NCBI GenBank assembly: GCA_945869165.1
Contig: CAMBNY010000020.1
Span: 1 to 41,245, forward strand
From: Comamonas sp. lk
Lineage (GTDB): Bacteria; Pseudomonadota; Gammaproteobacteria; Burkholderiales; Burkholderiaceae_C
Direction of reading: 5' to 3'
DNA length: 41,245 nucleotides
Below are positions 23,212 to 31,604 of the stretch, one piece after another (the first letter of the stretch is position 1; every line of letters starts with the position of its first letter). The position numbers and the translations under genes are program-made. Below the pieces are notes generated by a model that did not search any database, was not told where the DNA came from, and saw only the letters and a program-made list of their open reading frames with translations.

Positions 23212-23373
23212 GATTCCGGCAGTTTGCTAATTTCCTATTTTAAATCAATAGCTTAACCATTTTCGCAACCACCAAAGTAGTATACAAGTAGTATACTTGA
23301 TAGATCCAAAAGTTGGATTTGTATGACCATTTATAACAAAAAGAAATAAAACCGTAAAGACTCTTTACGCTTG
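23212..23373. repeat. Element end X, copy 2
   Basis: Near-identical to 20596-20757 over its first 50 and last 45 bases, including AGATTCCGGCAGTTTGCTAA and the terminal hairpin CGTAAAG-ACT-CTTTACG (23353-23369); the middle has diverged except for the paired boxes. From 23374 to 23608 I see no gene, only a GTGTATGGAGTTTTCGC word at 23456. Confidence 0.8.
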
Positions 23374-23608
23374 AGCGTTTTGAAGCCAGGACAACGCCGT
23401 CACTGCGTTTTGAACTCTCACCTAAGCCACCAACAAGACTCGGCTTGCTCCAAAGTGTATGGAGTTTTCGCTGTAACTTCTGAGGCGTTTATAGATTTGC
23501 CAAATCAGACTGGTCAAACCGAAATCGGTGCGCCTGGTCAAATCAGCGCCAGTGTCGAGACTTTTACGCAAAAGCTAGGACACGCCCCGAACCAGATATA
23601 GGTGAAAA

Positions 23609-24265
23609 TTAGTCAACCAATAAGTGCCCTGTCTTGACAAAGATTGTGCAACCTTCGACGCTAAAAGGTTTGTGTGAGCTCATGTGCGGACTACGCAACC
23701 AAGTTCCCTTGGGGTAGCGTCCATACTCATCCTCAAACACGCCATCAATGACAAATATTTCTTCGCCCCCAAAATGCCTGTGTGGGTTGAAATAAGTACC
23801 CGGCGCCCATCGAACCAAGGCCGTGCTGGTGGTTCCAAATGAGGACAGTGGCAACACTGTCAGACCAGGCACCATTCCAGCAAACCAAGACGATGAGTGA
23901 GTGTTGATGACTACGCGCTCATCATCTAGGGGGTCAAGGTATCTGAGTTTGACAAACAAGGTGCAGCCTGTGTCTGTAAATGGTGTGTGGGATGAGCCGG
24001 GTGGATTCTTGACGTAAGTGCCTGCGGAATATTGACCATGCTCGTCTTGAAACTTGCCCTCTAGTACTAGGAATTCTTCCCCTAGATCGTGCTGGTGGAC
24101 GAAGCTGGATTTGGGCGCATAGCGCACTAGACTGGTAGCGCGAGCAATTTCATCGCCATCGCGCTCAAGCATGACTCTTTCAACACCTTTCTGAGGAGAG
24201 GCTAGCCATGGTAGATCGCCACAATTAACAGCTAATTTTTGAGATAAATCGGTATTGATTTGCAT
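23609..24265 (-). CDS. Double-cupin protein, ChrR-cupin type
   Basis: 218 residues made of two similar ChrR-like cupin domains. The first has HQHDLGEE with His57, His59 and Glu63/64 plus His93; the second has HRHFGGEE with His162, His164 and Glu168 plus His198. Both therefore keep a full metal site of three histidines and a glutamate. There is no zinc-binding anti-sigma domain, so it is not a ChrR regulator itself. Relatives are acetylacetone-dioxygenase-like or of unknown activity. It follows the thioredoxin-like gene by 35 bases on the same strand, probably one transcript. AT-richer than the chromosome and located inside the tRNA-Val array. Confidence 0.8.
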   Translation of the reverse strand: MQINTDLSQKLAVNCGDLPWLASPQKGVERVMLERDGDEIARATSLVRYAPKSSFVHQHDLGEEFLVLEGKFQDEHGQYSAGTYVKNPPGSSHTPFTDTGCTLFVKLRYLDPLDDERVVINTHSSSWFAGMVPGLTVLPLSSFGTTSTALVRWAPGTYFNPHRHFGGEEIFVIDGVFEDEYGRYPKGTWLRSPHMSSHKPFSVEGCTIFVKTGHLLVD

Positions 24266-24300
24266 GCGAAATTTTCAAGTGTTATTGGCGATCGATACCT

Positions 24301-24795
24301 TCAAATCCATCGCGACAAGGCCTGGACATCTTCAGCAAACATCTGTCCCTTTTCATGCTGCACCAATAGACCAGACTTGTCGTAGACCGTGACCACTGGA
24401 ACAGCAGAAGGTTTTTTGAGATCTGACTTTAACTGTGGATCTAGCCATGTTGAAGGAAAGCTGTAGCGATGTTTTTGAAAATGTGCCTTTGCAGCAGATA
24501 AATCTTTGTCAACAGATACGCCCAACACGAACAGACCTTTGCTTTGGTATTTCACAGACAACTTTTCAATCTCGGGGGTTTGTTGCGCGCAGAACGGACA
24601 CCAACTTGCCCAAAAGTAAGTCACCAGAACTTGACCCTTGAGTTGAGATGAATTAAGGGCTTCATCATTAAGCAGTTTGACCTGCGACCACTGGATGACG
24701 GAGCCAATATCAGTGCTATTGTTTTGGGAAAAAACAAGGGAAGGTAAGCAGGCCACCAAAGCGCCAGCTTGGATTAAATTTCTTCTTGGAATCAT
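24301..24795 (-). CDS. TlpA-like periplasmic thioredoxin
   Basis: 164 residues. The N-terminus MIPRRNLIQAGALVACLPSL has twin arginines and a hydrophobic stretch ending near VFSQ, a probable Tat or Sec signal. The redoxin domain has FWASWCPFC with Cys66 and Cys69, then VLGVSVDKD and the cis-proline segment SAVPVVTVYD, as in TlpA/ResA proteins. Such proteins reduce or isomerise disulfides, or handle peroxides, in the periplasm. First gene of a probable two-gene unit with the double-cupin protein. Hairpin H4 lies 41 bases upstream of its start codon, in the promoter region. Cargo of the array's third module. Confidence 0.85.
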   Translation of the reverse strand: MIPRRNLIQAGALVACLPSLVFSQNNSTDIGSVIQWSQVKLLNDEALNSSQLKGQVLVTYFWASWCPFCAQQTPEIEKLSVKYQSKGLFVLGVSVDKDLSAAKAHFQKHRYSFPSTWLDPQLKSDLKKPSAVPVVTVYDKSGLLVQHEKGQMFAEDVQALSRWI

Positions 24796-24835
24796 GATCT
24801 GGGCAGACTACTTTCACCAAATTCAGATAAAAAAT

Positions 24836-24854
24836 TGCTCACGTAGCGTGAGCA
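24836..24854. repeat. Covarying hairpin H4, in the thioredoxin gene's promoter region
   Basis: TGCTCACG-TAG-CGTGAGCA, an 8-bp stem followed by TATG. Same outer bases as H1, H2 and H5 with yet another complementary inner pair set. From 24855 to 25024 I see no gene, only ATCAACC-TTAGT-GGTTGAT at 24985-25003. Confidence 0.8.
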
Positions 24855-25024
24855 TATGCCGTTATGTAAGCTAATTCAATCCGCTTTAACGCGATGTATG
24901 AGGCAGGGAGTTTCAGTATTTGACAGACGAAAAAAATGCTTCAAGAGTAAGCATACTGAAAACTTTTAAAAAGTAAATCCTTAAATCAACCTTAGTGGTT
25001 GATATCTTTCAGTATTTTCAAGGG

Positions 25025-25069
25025 CGGCGTGCGATGAAAGTTTCGAACTCGCGACCCCTGCAGCGTGAA
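25025..25069 (-). other. att4: degenerate copy of the tRNA-Val 3' end
   Basis: Aligns over 45 bp with the live tRNA (GTTTCGAACTCGCGACCCC and CAGCGTGAA) but has lost the CCA and several stem pairs. Unlike att1-3 it has no GTAGTATA boxes. It borders element end Y copy 2 directly. Confidence 0.7.
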
Positions 25070-25189
25070 CTTGCAACCAACCTGTAACCTCCATGCACTG
25101 GCGAATCAAAGTATATGGAGTATTCATTTCAATCCAAATTTCGATCACTGGATTTGAAATATTTGACCGTTATTTTGGACTAGAAAGAA

Positions 25190-25208
25190 TGCTCAGGTAG
25201 CCTGAGCA
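25190..25208. repeat. Covarying hairpin H5
   Basis: TGCTCAGG-TAG-CCTGAGCA, an 8-bp stem followed by TAATC. Confidence 0.85.
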
Positions 25209-25270
25209 TAATCAGTCCTTCATTGGGGCGCAATAGGTAAAAGTACCTGTTTGTAGCCCAATATTTCGAA

Positions 25271-25287
25271 TGCTGCCTCGGGCAGCA
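25271..25287. repeat. Hairpin H6
   Basis: TGCTGCC-TCG-GGCAGCA followed by TATCAG; identical to H3 and 81 nt after H5. Confidence 0.8.
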
Positions 25288-25357
25288 TATCAGAAAATAT
25301 AAAGAATTAAATCCGTAAAACCACCTAAGTTATTAATCTATATAAGATTTTTTTACT

Positions 25358-25432
25358 TGGTGGGCGATGCAAGTTTCGAACTTGCGACCCCTGCAGTGTG
25401 AATGCAGTGCTCTACCCCTGAGCTAATCGCCC
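25358..25432 (-). tRNA. tRNA-Val(CAC)
   Basis: 75 bases on the minus strand fold as a complete cloverleaf: acceptor GGGCGAT/ATCGCCC with discriminator A and encoded CCA, D-arm GCTC...GAGC, anticodon stem CTGCA/TGCAG with loop TTCACAC (anticodon CAC, reading GUG), a five-base variable region, and T-arm GCAAG-TTCGAAA-CTTGC. It lies 25 bases after dnaQ. Its 3' 45 bases are the integration target copied four times downstream, so the present 3' half was probably supplied by an integrated element. It is the only full tRNA in the array. Confidence 0.95.
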
Positions 25433-25456
25433 TGAAACTGGTCAGGCAAGCTAGCA

Positions 25457-25462
25457 ATTATA
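25457..25462 (-). promoter_or_regulatory. -10 box of the tRNA-Val promoter
   Basis: A perfect TATAAT on the minus strand, overlapping the dnaQ stop codon and 24 bases before the tRNA 5' end. No good -35 box is visible, so part of the tRNA may also come from dnaQ read-through. Confidence 0.5.
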
Positions 25463-26168
25463 CGGTTGATTCGGCGCGCACCCAGACGGTCTTGCCCGCG
25501 CTCGCCTTGTCTATTTCGGCCAGCACCTTGGCATGGGCTTGTAATTCTTGCTCGGTCGCTGACAGCACTGGCAAGGCCAAGGTGGCGAAATCGACCCGGC
25601 TGCCTGCAGCTTGCGCGCCGGTCTCGCTGCGGCTGTCCATGAGCAAAGCGTCTTGCCCGCGCGTCATGTTGATGTACACCTCGGCCAGCAATTCGGCGTC
25701 CAGCAATGCGCCGTGCAACTGGCGGCCACTGTTGTCCACCTCCAGCCGCGCGCACAAAGCGTCCAGGCTGTTGCGCTTGCCAGGAAACATTTCCTTGGCC
25801 ATGAGCAAGGTGTCTATCACCCCGCTCACGCAAGTGTGCAGCGGCGGCTTAGCCAGCAAAGACAGCTCGCGGTTTAAAAAACCAATATCAAAGGGCGCGT
25901 TGTGGATGATGAGTTCGGCGCCTTGTATAAAGGCCAATACCTCGTCAGCCACTTGCGCGAACTTGGGCTTGTCCAGCAAAAACTCGTTGCTGATGCCGTG
26001 CACTTTCAGGGCCTCTTCGTGGCTATCGCGCTCGGGGTTGACGTACAGGTGTAGCTTATTGCCAGTGAGCTTGCGGTTGACCAATTCCACGCAGCCGATT
26101 TCAATGACACGGTCACCCTGCTCGGCAAACAGGCCGGTAGTTTCGGTGTCTAAAAATACCTGGCGCAT
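25458..26168 (-). CDS. dnaQ: DNA polymerase III epsilon subunit (3'-5' proofreading exonuclease)
   Basis: 236 residues of the DEDDh exonuclease family. Exo I is FLDTETTGL with Asp7 and Glu9, Exo II is IHNAPFDIGFLNREL, and Exo III carries the His-Asp pair in LHGALLDAELLAEVYI. It proofreads within the polymerase III core next to DnaE. The C-terminal 50 residues are the alpha-binding tail. The gene starts 3 bases after the fdx stop codon, so it may be cotranscribed with the isc operon, and its stop codon overlaps the -10 box of tRNA-Val. Length is normal. Confidence 0.93.
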   Translation of the reverse strand: MRQVFLDTETTGLFAEQGDRVIEIGCVELVNRKLTGNKLHLYVNPERDSHEEALKVHGISNEFLLDKPKFAQVADEVLAFIQGAELIIHNAPFDIGFLNRELSLLAKPPLHTCVSGVIDTLLMAKEMFPGKRNSLDALCARLEVDNSGRQLHGALLDAELLAEVYINMTRGQDALLMDSRSETGAQAAGSRVDFATLALPVLSATEQELQAHAKVLAEIDKASAGKTVWVRAESTV

Positions 26169-26171
26169 GGC

Positions 26172-26510
26172 TTAGTGGTTTTCTTTGGCGTGGTTAATGG
26201 AGTATTTGGGAATCTCCACCACCAGGTCTTTGTTGCTGACGATTGCCTGGCAAGACAAGCGCGAATTGGGCTCCAAGCCCCAGGCGCGGTCTAGCAAATC
26301 TTCTTCGGTTTCTTCGGCTTCGTTGAGCGAGGCCAGGCCTTCGCGCACGATCACGTGGCAGGTGGTGCAGGCGCAGCTCATGTCGCAAGCGTGCTCGATG
26401 GCGATGCCGTTTTCCAGCAAGGCCTCGCAAATCGTGGTGCCTGCGGCAGCGCGCACCTGGGCGCCTGTGGGGCAGTATTCGGAATGGGGCAGTATGTGAA
26501 TGATGGGCAT
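26172..26510 (-). CDS. fdx: ISC-type [2Fe-2S] ferredoxin
   Basis: 112 residues from the ATG at 26510; an upstream extension to 26579 only reads into hscA. The cluster motif C-x5-C-x2-C is in HACDMSCACTTCHV, and the fourth cysteine in RLSCQAIV, as in adrenodoxin-type Fdx of the ISC system. It supplies electrons to IscS/IscU during Fe-S cluster assembly. Last gene of the isc operon, 10 bases after hscA, and directly before dnaQ. Confidence 0.93.
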   Translation of the reverse strand: MPIIHILPHSEYCPTGAQVRAAAGTTICEALLENGIAIEHACDMSCACTTCHVIVREGLASLNEAEETEEDLLDRAWGLEPNSRLSCQAIVSNKDLVVEIPKYSINHAKENH

Positions 26511-26520
26511 AGCCGGGGAT

Positions 26521-28395
26521 TTAGGTTTTAAAGCTGTCTTGCAGCGAGTCCAAAGTGTGGCCGGACAAGGCCTGGGCAATGCCGCGGTTCATGCGCTGGG
26601 CGGCAAAGGCTTCGGTCACTTGGGCAAGTTGTTTGCTCACCGCTTCTATTTGCGCCGCGTCTTCGCCTTGCGCGGATGCCAGCAAAGCGGCTATCGCGGC
26701 ATCCACATCCGCGCGCTCTTGCGGGCTGAGCAAATCGCCATCCGCCTTCAAAGCGCTTTGCGTAGCCAGCACCAGGCGCTGCGCATCCACACGCGCCTCG
26801 ACCAGCGCGCGCGCGCGCATATCCACTTGCGCGGTGCTAAAACTTTCTTGCAACATGCGGGCGATTTGATCGTCGCTCAAACCATACGAAGGTTTGACAT
26901 CAATTTGCGCCTCGACACCGCTGACTTGCTCGCGCGCGCCCACATGCAGCAGCCCATCGGCGTCGACGGTAAACGTAACGCGGATGCGCGCAGCGCCAGC
27001 CACCATGGGCGGGATGCCGCGCAACTCAAAGCGCGCCAGGCTGCGGCAGTCGGCCACCAAATCGCGCTCGCCTTGCACCACATGCAGCGCCAGCGCGGTC
27101 TGCCCGTCTTGGTAGGTGGTGAAGTCCTGGGCCATGGCGGTGGGAATCGTCTGGTTACGGGGTACTATGCGCTCTACCAAACCGCCCATCGTCTCTATGC
27201 CCAAGGACAGGGGAATCACATCGAGCAGCAGCAAATTGCCCGAGGGGTTGTTGCCCGCCAATTGGTTAGCCTGGATGGCTGCGCCAAGGGCCACTACTTC
27301 GTCCGGATTCAGGTTGGTCAAGGGCGCTTGCCCGAAAAAATCTGCCACCGCTGCGCGCACCTGGGGCATGCGCGTGGAGCCGCCCACCAGCACCACGCCT
27401 TGGATATCGGTGGTTTGCAAACGCGCATCGCGCAAGGCTTTGCGCACCGCTTGCAGGGTGCGCGCCGTCAAAGGCTGCGTGGTCGCTTCAAATTGGGCGC
27501 GGTTCACCGACAAGTCAATACGCGCTGCCTCCAGGCTTAACTCCACGGGCGCAATATCTTCATCCGACAAAGCCTCTTTGCAGGCGCGCGCTGCTTGCAA
27601 TAACAAAGCCTGGTCTTCCATGCCCTGCACGGCCACGCCGGACTGGGCCACGATCCAATCGGCCAAGGCGCGGTCGTAGTCATCACCGCCCAAAGCCGAG
27701 TCGCCGCCAGTAGCCAGCACCTCAAACACGCCTGCGGACAAGCGCAATATGGATATATCAAAGGTGCCGCCGCCCAGGTCATAGACCGCGTAAACGCCTT
27801 CACTGGCGTTGTCCAAGCCATAGGCAATTGCGGCAGCCGTGGGCTCATTGATCAGCCGCAAAACATTGAGGCCGGCCAGTTGCGCCGCGTCTTTGGTGGC
27901 TTGGCGCTGCGCGTCGTCAAAATACGCCGGCACGGTAATCACTGCGCCAAAAATATCGTCGTTAAAACTATCTTCGGCGCGGAAACGCAGGGTCGCCAAA
28001 ATTTCGGCGCTCACTTCCACCGGGCTTTTTTCACCGGCAATGGTGCGCACCTTGACCATGCCCGGCGCATCGACCAATGCATAGGGTAAACGGGCTGCAT
28101 CGGCGATGTCCGCCAAACCCCGGCCCATCAAGCGCTTGACAGAGGCTATCGTGTTACCGGGGTCCGCGCTTTGCTGCTGCAAAGCCTCCTGCCCTATCTG
28201 GCGGCGCTGCGCGTCCAGGTAGCGCACCACGCTGGGCAGAAGCACTGCGCCAGCGGCATCGGGCAGGCATTCGGCCACGCCGTTGCGCACCGCAGCCACC
28301 AACGAATGCGTGGTGCCCAGGTCGATGCCAACGGCAATACGCCGCTCGTGCGGATTGGGCGATTGGCCCGGTTCAGAAATTTGGAGCAAGGCCAT
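26521..28395 (-). CDS. hscA: Fe-S assembly Hsp70 chaperone HscA
   Basis: 624 residues of the Hsp70 family: ATPase motifs [12 protein letters not shown] near residue 24, [14 protein letters not shown] near 205 and [14 protein letters not shown] near 338. The acidic, shorter substrate-binding part is typical of HscA rather than DnaK. It binds the LPPVK motif of IscU (present here in IscU) and, with HscB, drives cluster release. Located between hscB and fdx as in other proteobacteria; the gap to hscB is 7 bases. Confidence 0.93.
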   Translation of the reverse strand: MALLQISEPGQSPNPHERRIAVGIDLGTTHSLVAAVRNGVAECLPDAAGAVLLPSVVRYLDAQRRQIGQEALQQQSADPGNTIASVKRLMGRGLADIADAARLPYALVDAPGMVKVRTIAGEKSPVEVSAEILATLRFRAEDSFNDDIFGAVITVPAYFDDAQRQATKDAAQLAGLNVLRLINEPTAAAIAYGLDNASEGVYAVYDLGGGTFDISILRLSAGVFEVLATGGDSALGGDDYDRALADWIVAQSGVAVQGMEDQALLLQAARACKEALSDEDIAPVELSLEAARIDLSVNRAQFEATTQPLTARTLQAVRKALRDARLQTTDIQGVVLVGGSTRMPQVRAAVADFFGQAPLTNLNPDEVVALGAAIQANQLAGNNPSGNLLLLDVIPLSLGIETMGGLVERIVPRNQTIPTAMAQDFTTYQDGQTALALHVVQGERDLVADCRSLARFELRGIPPMVAGAARIRVTFTVDADGLLHVGAREQVSGVEAQIDVKPSYGLSDDQIARMLQESFSTAQVDMRARALVEARVDAQRLVLATQSALKADGDLLSPQERADVDAAIAALLASAQGEDAAQIEAVSKQLAQVTEAFAAQRMNRGIAQALSGHTLDSLQDSFKT

Positions 28396-28402
28396 AAAAG
28401 AA

Positions 28403-28918
28403 TCAGCTCAGCGCGTCAAAGCGCGCGTCCAGGTCGTGGCGGAATTTTTCGATAAACATCAGGCTGCGCACCAGAGGCACGGCAGCGGGATAGTCCTGCC
28501 GATCGTCCAGTGCTTGGGCACACAGCGCCAGCAAGTCGTTTTGCGTCGAGTCTACCGAAGCGGCCAGGGCGTCTAAGTCGGCCACGCTGCGGGCCTCGTC
28601 TAGGGCCTCGCGCCACTCTATTTGCTGCATCAAAAAAGCAGGCGCCATGGCGGTGTTGCTGTGCGCTTGGATGGGTGCGCCTTGCAACTCGCACAAATAG
28701 GCGGCGCGTTGCAGGGGGTTTTTAAGGCGCTGGTAGGCCTCATTGATACGCACCGACCATTGCATGGCCAGGCGCTGGGCGGCCGCGCCTTGGGCGGCAA
28801 ATTTGTCGGGGTGGGCCTGGGCTTGCAAGGTTTTCCAGCGCGCATCCAAGGCGCTGCGCTCTTGCGCAAACTGCTGGGTCAGGCCAAACAGTTCGAAATC
28901 ATTGGATTGGAGGTTCAC
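28403..28918 (-). CDS. hscB: Fe-S assembly J-domain co-chaperone HscB
   Basis: 171 residues. The J-domain holds HPDK at residues 36-39, and the C-terminal half is the three-helix bundle that binds IscU ([20 protein letters not shown]). It recruits IscU to HscA and stimulates ATP hydrolysis. Its start overlaps the end of iscA by four bases, indicating coupled translation. Confidence 0.92.
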   Translation of the reverse strand: MNLQSNDFELFGLTQQFAQERSALDARWKTLQAQAHPDKFAAQGAAAQRLAMQWSVRINEAYQRLKNPLQRAAYLCELQGAPIQAHSNTAMAPAFLMQQIEWREALDEARSVADLDALAASVDSTQNDLLALCAQALDDRQDYPAAVPLVRSLMFIEKFRHDLDARFDALS

Positions 28919-29238
28919 ACCCGGAAGGACTCACCGCAGCCGCATTTGTCGCGCTCGTTGGGGTTGTTGAAGCGAAAGCCTTCGTTCAATCCCTCGCGCA
29001 CAAAGTCGAGCTCAGTGCCATCGATATAGGCCAGGCTTTTGGGGTCCACCAGCACTTTTACGCCGTGGCCTTCAAACACAATATCCTCACCACTGAATTC
29101 GTCCACGTATTCCAGCTGGTAAGCCAGGCCCGAGCAGCCGGTGGTGCGCACACCCAGACGCACGCCTACGCCTTTACCCCGCTTGGTCAGGTAGCGGGTC
29201 ACGTGGCGCGCTGCGGCCTCAGTCAGAGAAACTGGCAT
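28915..29238 (-). CDS. iscA: Iron-sulfur assembly A-type carrier IscA
   Basis: 107 residues with the three conserved cysteines of A-type carriers: Cys35 (TTGCSGLAY) and Cys99/Cys101 (KCGCGESF). It receives or delivers iron or Fe-S clusters for apo-proteins. It lies directly after iscU with a one-base gap and overlaps hscB by four bases. Length and sequence are typical. Confidence 0.93.
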   Translation of the reverse strand: MPVSLTEAAARHVTRYLTKRGKGVGVRLGVRTTGCSGLAYQLEYVDEFSGEDIVFEGHGVKVLVDPKSLAYIDGTELDFVREGLNEGFRFNNPNERDKCGCGESFRV

Positions 29239-29239
29239 A

Positions 29240-29626
29240 TCAGTTCAGGTGTTTTTTCTTGTAATCATCGACCGCTGCCTTGATGGCGTCTTCGGCCAGG
29301 ATGGAGCAGTGGATCTTGACTGGCGGCAAGGCCAGTTCTTGCGCGATTTCGCTGTTTTTGAGCGATGCCGCTTCGTCCAAGGTTTTACCCTTAACCCATT
29401 CGGTAACCAAAGAGCTTGACGCAATCGCCGAGCCGCAGCCATAGGTTTTGAAGCGCGCGTCTTCGATCACACCGGTGAGCGGGTTGACCTTAATTTGCAG
29501 CTTCATCACGTCGCCGCAAGCCGGTGCGCCCACCATGCCGGTGCCTACGGTGTCGTCGCCTTTGTCAAAACTGCCCACGTTGCGGGGGTTTTCATAGTGG
29601 TCCACCACTTTGTCGGAATAAGCCAT
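29240..29626 (-). CDS. iscU: Fe-S cluster scaffold IscU
   Basis: 128 residues. The cluster ligands Cys37 (PACGDV), Cys64 (YGCGSA) and Cys107 (KIHCSIL) are all present, with the HscA-recognition motif LPPVK at residues 100-104. IscU receives sulfur from IscS and builds [2Fe-2S] clusters. Third gene of the operon, 45 bases after iscS. Confidence 0.95.
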   Translation of the reverse strand: MAYSDKVVDHYENPRNVGSFDKGDDTVGTGMVGAPACGDVMKLQIKVNPLTGVIEDARFKTYGCGSAIASSSLVTEWVKGKTLDEAASLKNSEIAQELALPPVKIHCSILAEDAIKAAVDDYKKKHLN

Positions 29627-29671
29627 TGTGTTTACCTCGTTGAATGTGAATTAGGAGCCGATGCCCTGCGC

Positions 29672-30892
29672 TTAATGCGCCGCCCATTGGATGGTGGAAA
29701 TGTCGATGCCTTCCTGGTACATATCCCACAAAGGGCTTAAGTCGCGCAACTTGGCGACGTGGAATTTGATGGTCTCCACCGCATAGTCGATTTCGGCTTC
29801 GGTGGTCCAGCGGCCAATCGTCATGCGCAAGCTGCTGTGCGCCAACTCGTCGCTGCGGCCCAGGGCGCGCAGCACATAGCTGGGCTCCAAGCTGGCCGAG
29901 GTACAGGCCGAGCCGCTGCTTACCGCCAAACCCTTAATGCCCATCATCAGCGACTCGCCTTCCACGTAGTTAAAGCTCATGTTCAGGTTGTGCGGTACGC
30001 GCTTTTCCAAATCGCCGTTGATAAACACCTGCTCCACGTCTTTCAGACCTTCCAGCATGCGCTCGTGCAGCGCGCGAATGCGGATGTTTTCGCTGGCCAT
30101 TTCTTCTTTGGCGACGCGAAAAGCCTCGCCCATGCCCACGATTTGGTGCGTGGGCAAAGTGCCGCTGCGCATGCCGCGCTCGTGGCCGCCGCCGTGCATT
30201 TGCGCTTCCAGGCGGATACGCGGCTTGCGGCGTACAAACAAAGCACCAATCCCTTTGGGGCCGTAGGTTTTGTGCGAGGTCAGGCTCATTAAATCGACCG
30301 GCATATCGGCCAAATTGAAATCCACCCGGCCCGTGGCCTGCGCGGCATCGACATGGAAAATCACGCCTTTTTCGCGGCAGAGGGTGCCGATGGCGTGAAT
30401 GTCTTGAATCACCCCGATTTCATTGTTCACAAACATCACGCTGGCCAAAATCGTGTCCGGCCGGATGGCGGCTTTGAACACTTCCAGGTCTAGCAAACCG
30501 TCTTCCTGCACATCGAGGTAGGTCACTTCAAAACCTTGACGCTCTAGTTCGCGGCAGGTATCGAGCACCGCTTTGTGCTCGGTCTTGACGGTGATCAGGT
30601 GCTTGCCCTTGGTCTTGTAAAAATGCGCCGCACCTTTGATGGCCAGGTTGTTAGATTCGGTCGCGCCCGAGGTCCAGACGATTTCACGCGGGTCCGCGCC
30701 GATCAGCGCTGCCACTTGGCCGCGTGCGTTTTCGACGGCCTCTTCCGCCTCCCAGCCCCAGGCGTGGCTGCGAGAGGCAGGGTTGCCAAAGTGCGCGCGC
30801 AACCAGGGCACCATGGCGTCCACCACCCGCTCGTCGCAGGGGTTGGTGGCGCTGTAGTCCATGTAAATCGGGAAATGAGGGGTGGAGTCCAT
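29672..30892 (-). CDS. iscS: Cysteine desulfurase IscS
   Basis: 406 residues, a PLP-dependent class V aminotransferase fold. The cofactor lysine is Lys208 in [12 protein letters not shown], and the catalytic cysteine is Cys330 in the flexible loop [16 protein letters not shown], longer than in SufS, as expected for IscS. It releases sulfur from cysteine for IscU and for tRNA thiolation. Between iscR and iscU. Start ATG 30892. Confidence 0.95.
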   Translation of the reverse strand: MDSTPHFPIYMDYSATNPCDERVVDAMVPWLRAHFGNPASRSHAWGWEAEEAVENARGQVAALIGADPREIVWTSGATESNNLAIKGAAHFYKTKGKHLITVKTEHKAVLDTCRELERQGFEVTYLDVQEDGLLDLEVFKAAIRPDTILASVMFVNNEIGVIQDIHAIGTLCREKGVIFHVDAAQATGRVDFNLADMPVDLMSLTSHKTYGPKGIGALFVRRKPRIRLEAQMHGGGHERGMRSGTLPTHQIVGMGEAFRVAKEEMASENIRIRALHERMLEGLKDVEQVFINGDLEKRVPHNLNMSFNYVEGESLMMGIKGLAVSSGSACTSASLEPSYVLRALGRSDELAHSSLRMTIGRWTTEAEIDYAVETIKFHVAKLRDLSPLWDMYQEGIDISTIQWAAH

Positions 30893-30965
30893 AGCGGTCG
30901 GTGTTCAATCAATAAATAAGCAGGAGGCAGGTGTGCGGCCCAAGAGGGCGTTTGCGCTTTGGGTG

Positions 30966-31502
30966 TCAGACTTTAGAAAAGGCGTTTCCTAAAGCGAACA
31001 CCGAATTGGGCGCGTTGATGCGGACTGGTTGCGACACTGGGATAGCCGAAATCGCGCGCTTGATGCTGGGCTTTTCTTCCACTTGCAGGCCTTTGGCCAA
31101 TTGCTCATCCACCAGTTTTTGCAAGGTGACCGAGTTCAAAAACTCGACCATGCGCATATTGAGCGAACTCCACAAATCGTGCGTCATACAGCGCGAGCCG
31201 TCGGTTTGGCAGTTTTCTTTGCCGCCACAGTGGGTGGCATCTATGGGTTCGTCCACCGAGGTAATGATGTCTGCCACGGTAATGTCCGCTGCGCGCCGCG
31301 CCAGGGTGTAACCGCCGCCGGGGCCACGGGTGGATTCCACCAACTCATTGCGGCGCAGCTTGCCGAACAATTGCTCTAAATAGGAGAGAGAAATTTGCTG
31401 GCGCTGGCTGATGGCCGCCAGGGTGACCGGGCCGCCGGCCTGGCGCAGGCCCAGGTCAATCATGGCGGTGACGGCAAAACGGCCTTTGGTGGTGAGGCGC
31501 AT
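30966..31502 (-). CDS. iscR: Fe-S cluster-sensing regulator IscR
   Basis: 178 residues of the Rrf2 family. The winged helix is at the N-terminus ([19 protein letters not shown]). Cluster ligands are Cys92, Cys98 and Cys105 with His108 ([18 protein letters not shown]); the last spacing is one residue longer than in E. coli. With its [2Fe-2S] cluster it represses the isc operon through a type 1 site, seen here directly upstream. First gene of the operon, 73 bases before iscS. Confidence 0.94.
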   Translation of the reverse strand: MRLTTKGRFAVTAMIDLGLRQAGGPVTLAAISQRQQISLSYLEQLFGKLRRNELVESTRGPGGGYTLARRAADITVADIITSVDEPIDATHCGGKENCQTDGSRCMTHDLWSSLNMRMVEFLNSVTLQKLVDEQLAKGLQVEEKPSIKRAISAIPVSQPVRINAPNSVFALGNAFSKV

Positions 31503-31524
31503 GGCGGGCTCCTGAATCGGGTGT

Positions 31525-31550
31525 TAAGTTGACTAACTGACTCAAGTATA
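31525..31550 (-). promoter_or_regulatory. iscR promoter with type 1 IscR operator
   Basis: On the minus strand a TATACT -10 box (31550-31545) is overlapped by a 25-bp near-palindrome containing ACTTGAGTC and TTAGTCAACTT. This closely follows the E. coli type 1 IscR consensus (ATASYYGACTR ... YAGTCRRSTAT). It lies 23 bases before the iscR ATG, so feedback repression of the operon is expected. The -35 region is weak. Confidence 0.7.
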
Positions 31551-31604
31551 ACCAACAACCTACTGATTTGCTCGGGTAAATAGACCGCTCAGTATTAATT
31601 TTGC

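Larger units (their letters stand above)
25070..25357. repeat. Element end Y, copy 2
   Basis: Second copy of 20767-21148, from CTTGCAACCAACC to the edge of the live tRNA. It contains hairpins H5 (25190) and H6 (25271), 81 nt apart. After H5 the sequence TCCTTCAT...CAATAGGTAAAA is shared with the bases after H1, showing that one 81-bp unit is missing relative to copy 1. Confidence 0.78.

Noticed and set aside
20900-25287. Integron attC sites or intrinsic terminators
   Set aside because: The palindromes lack attC R/L core boxes (GTTRRRY), there is no integron integrase, and no T-run follows the stems.
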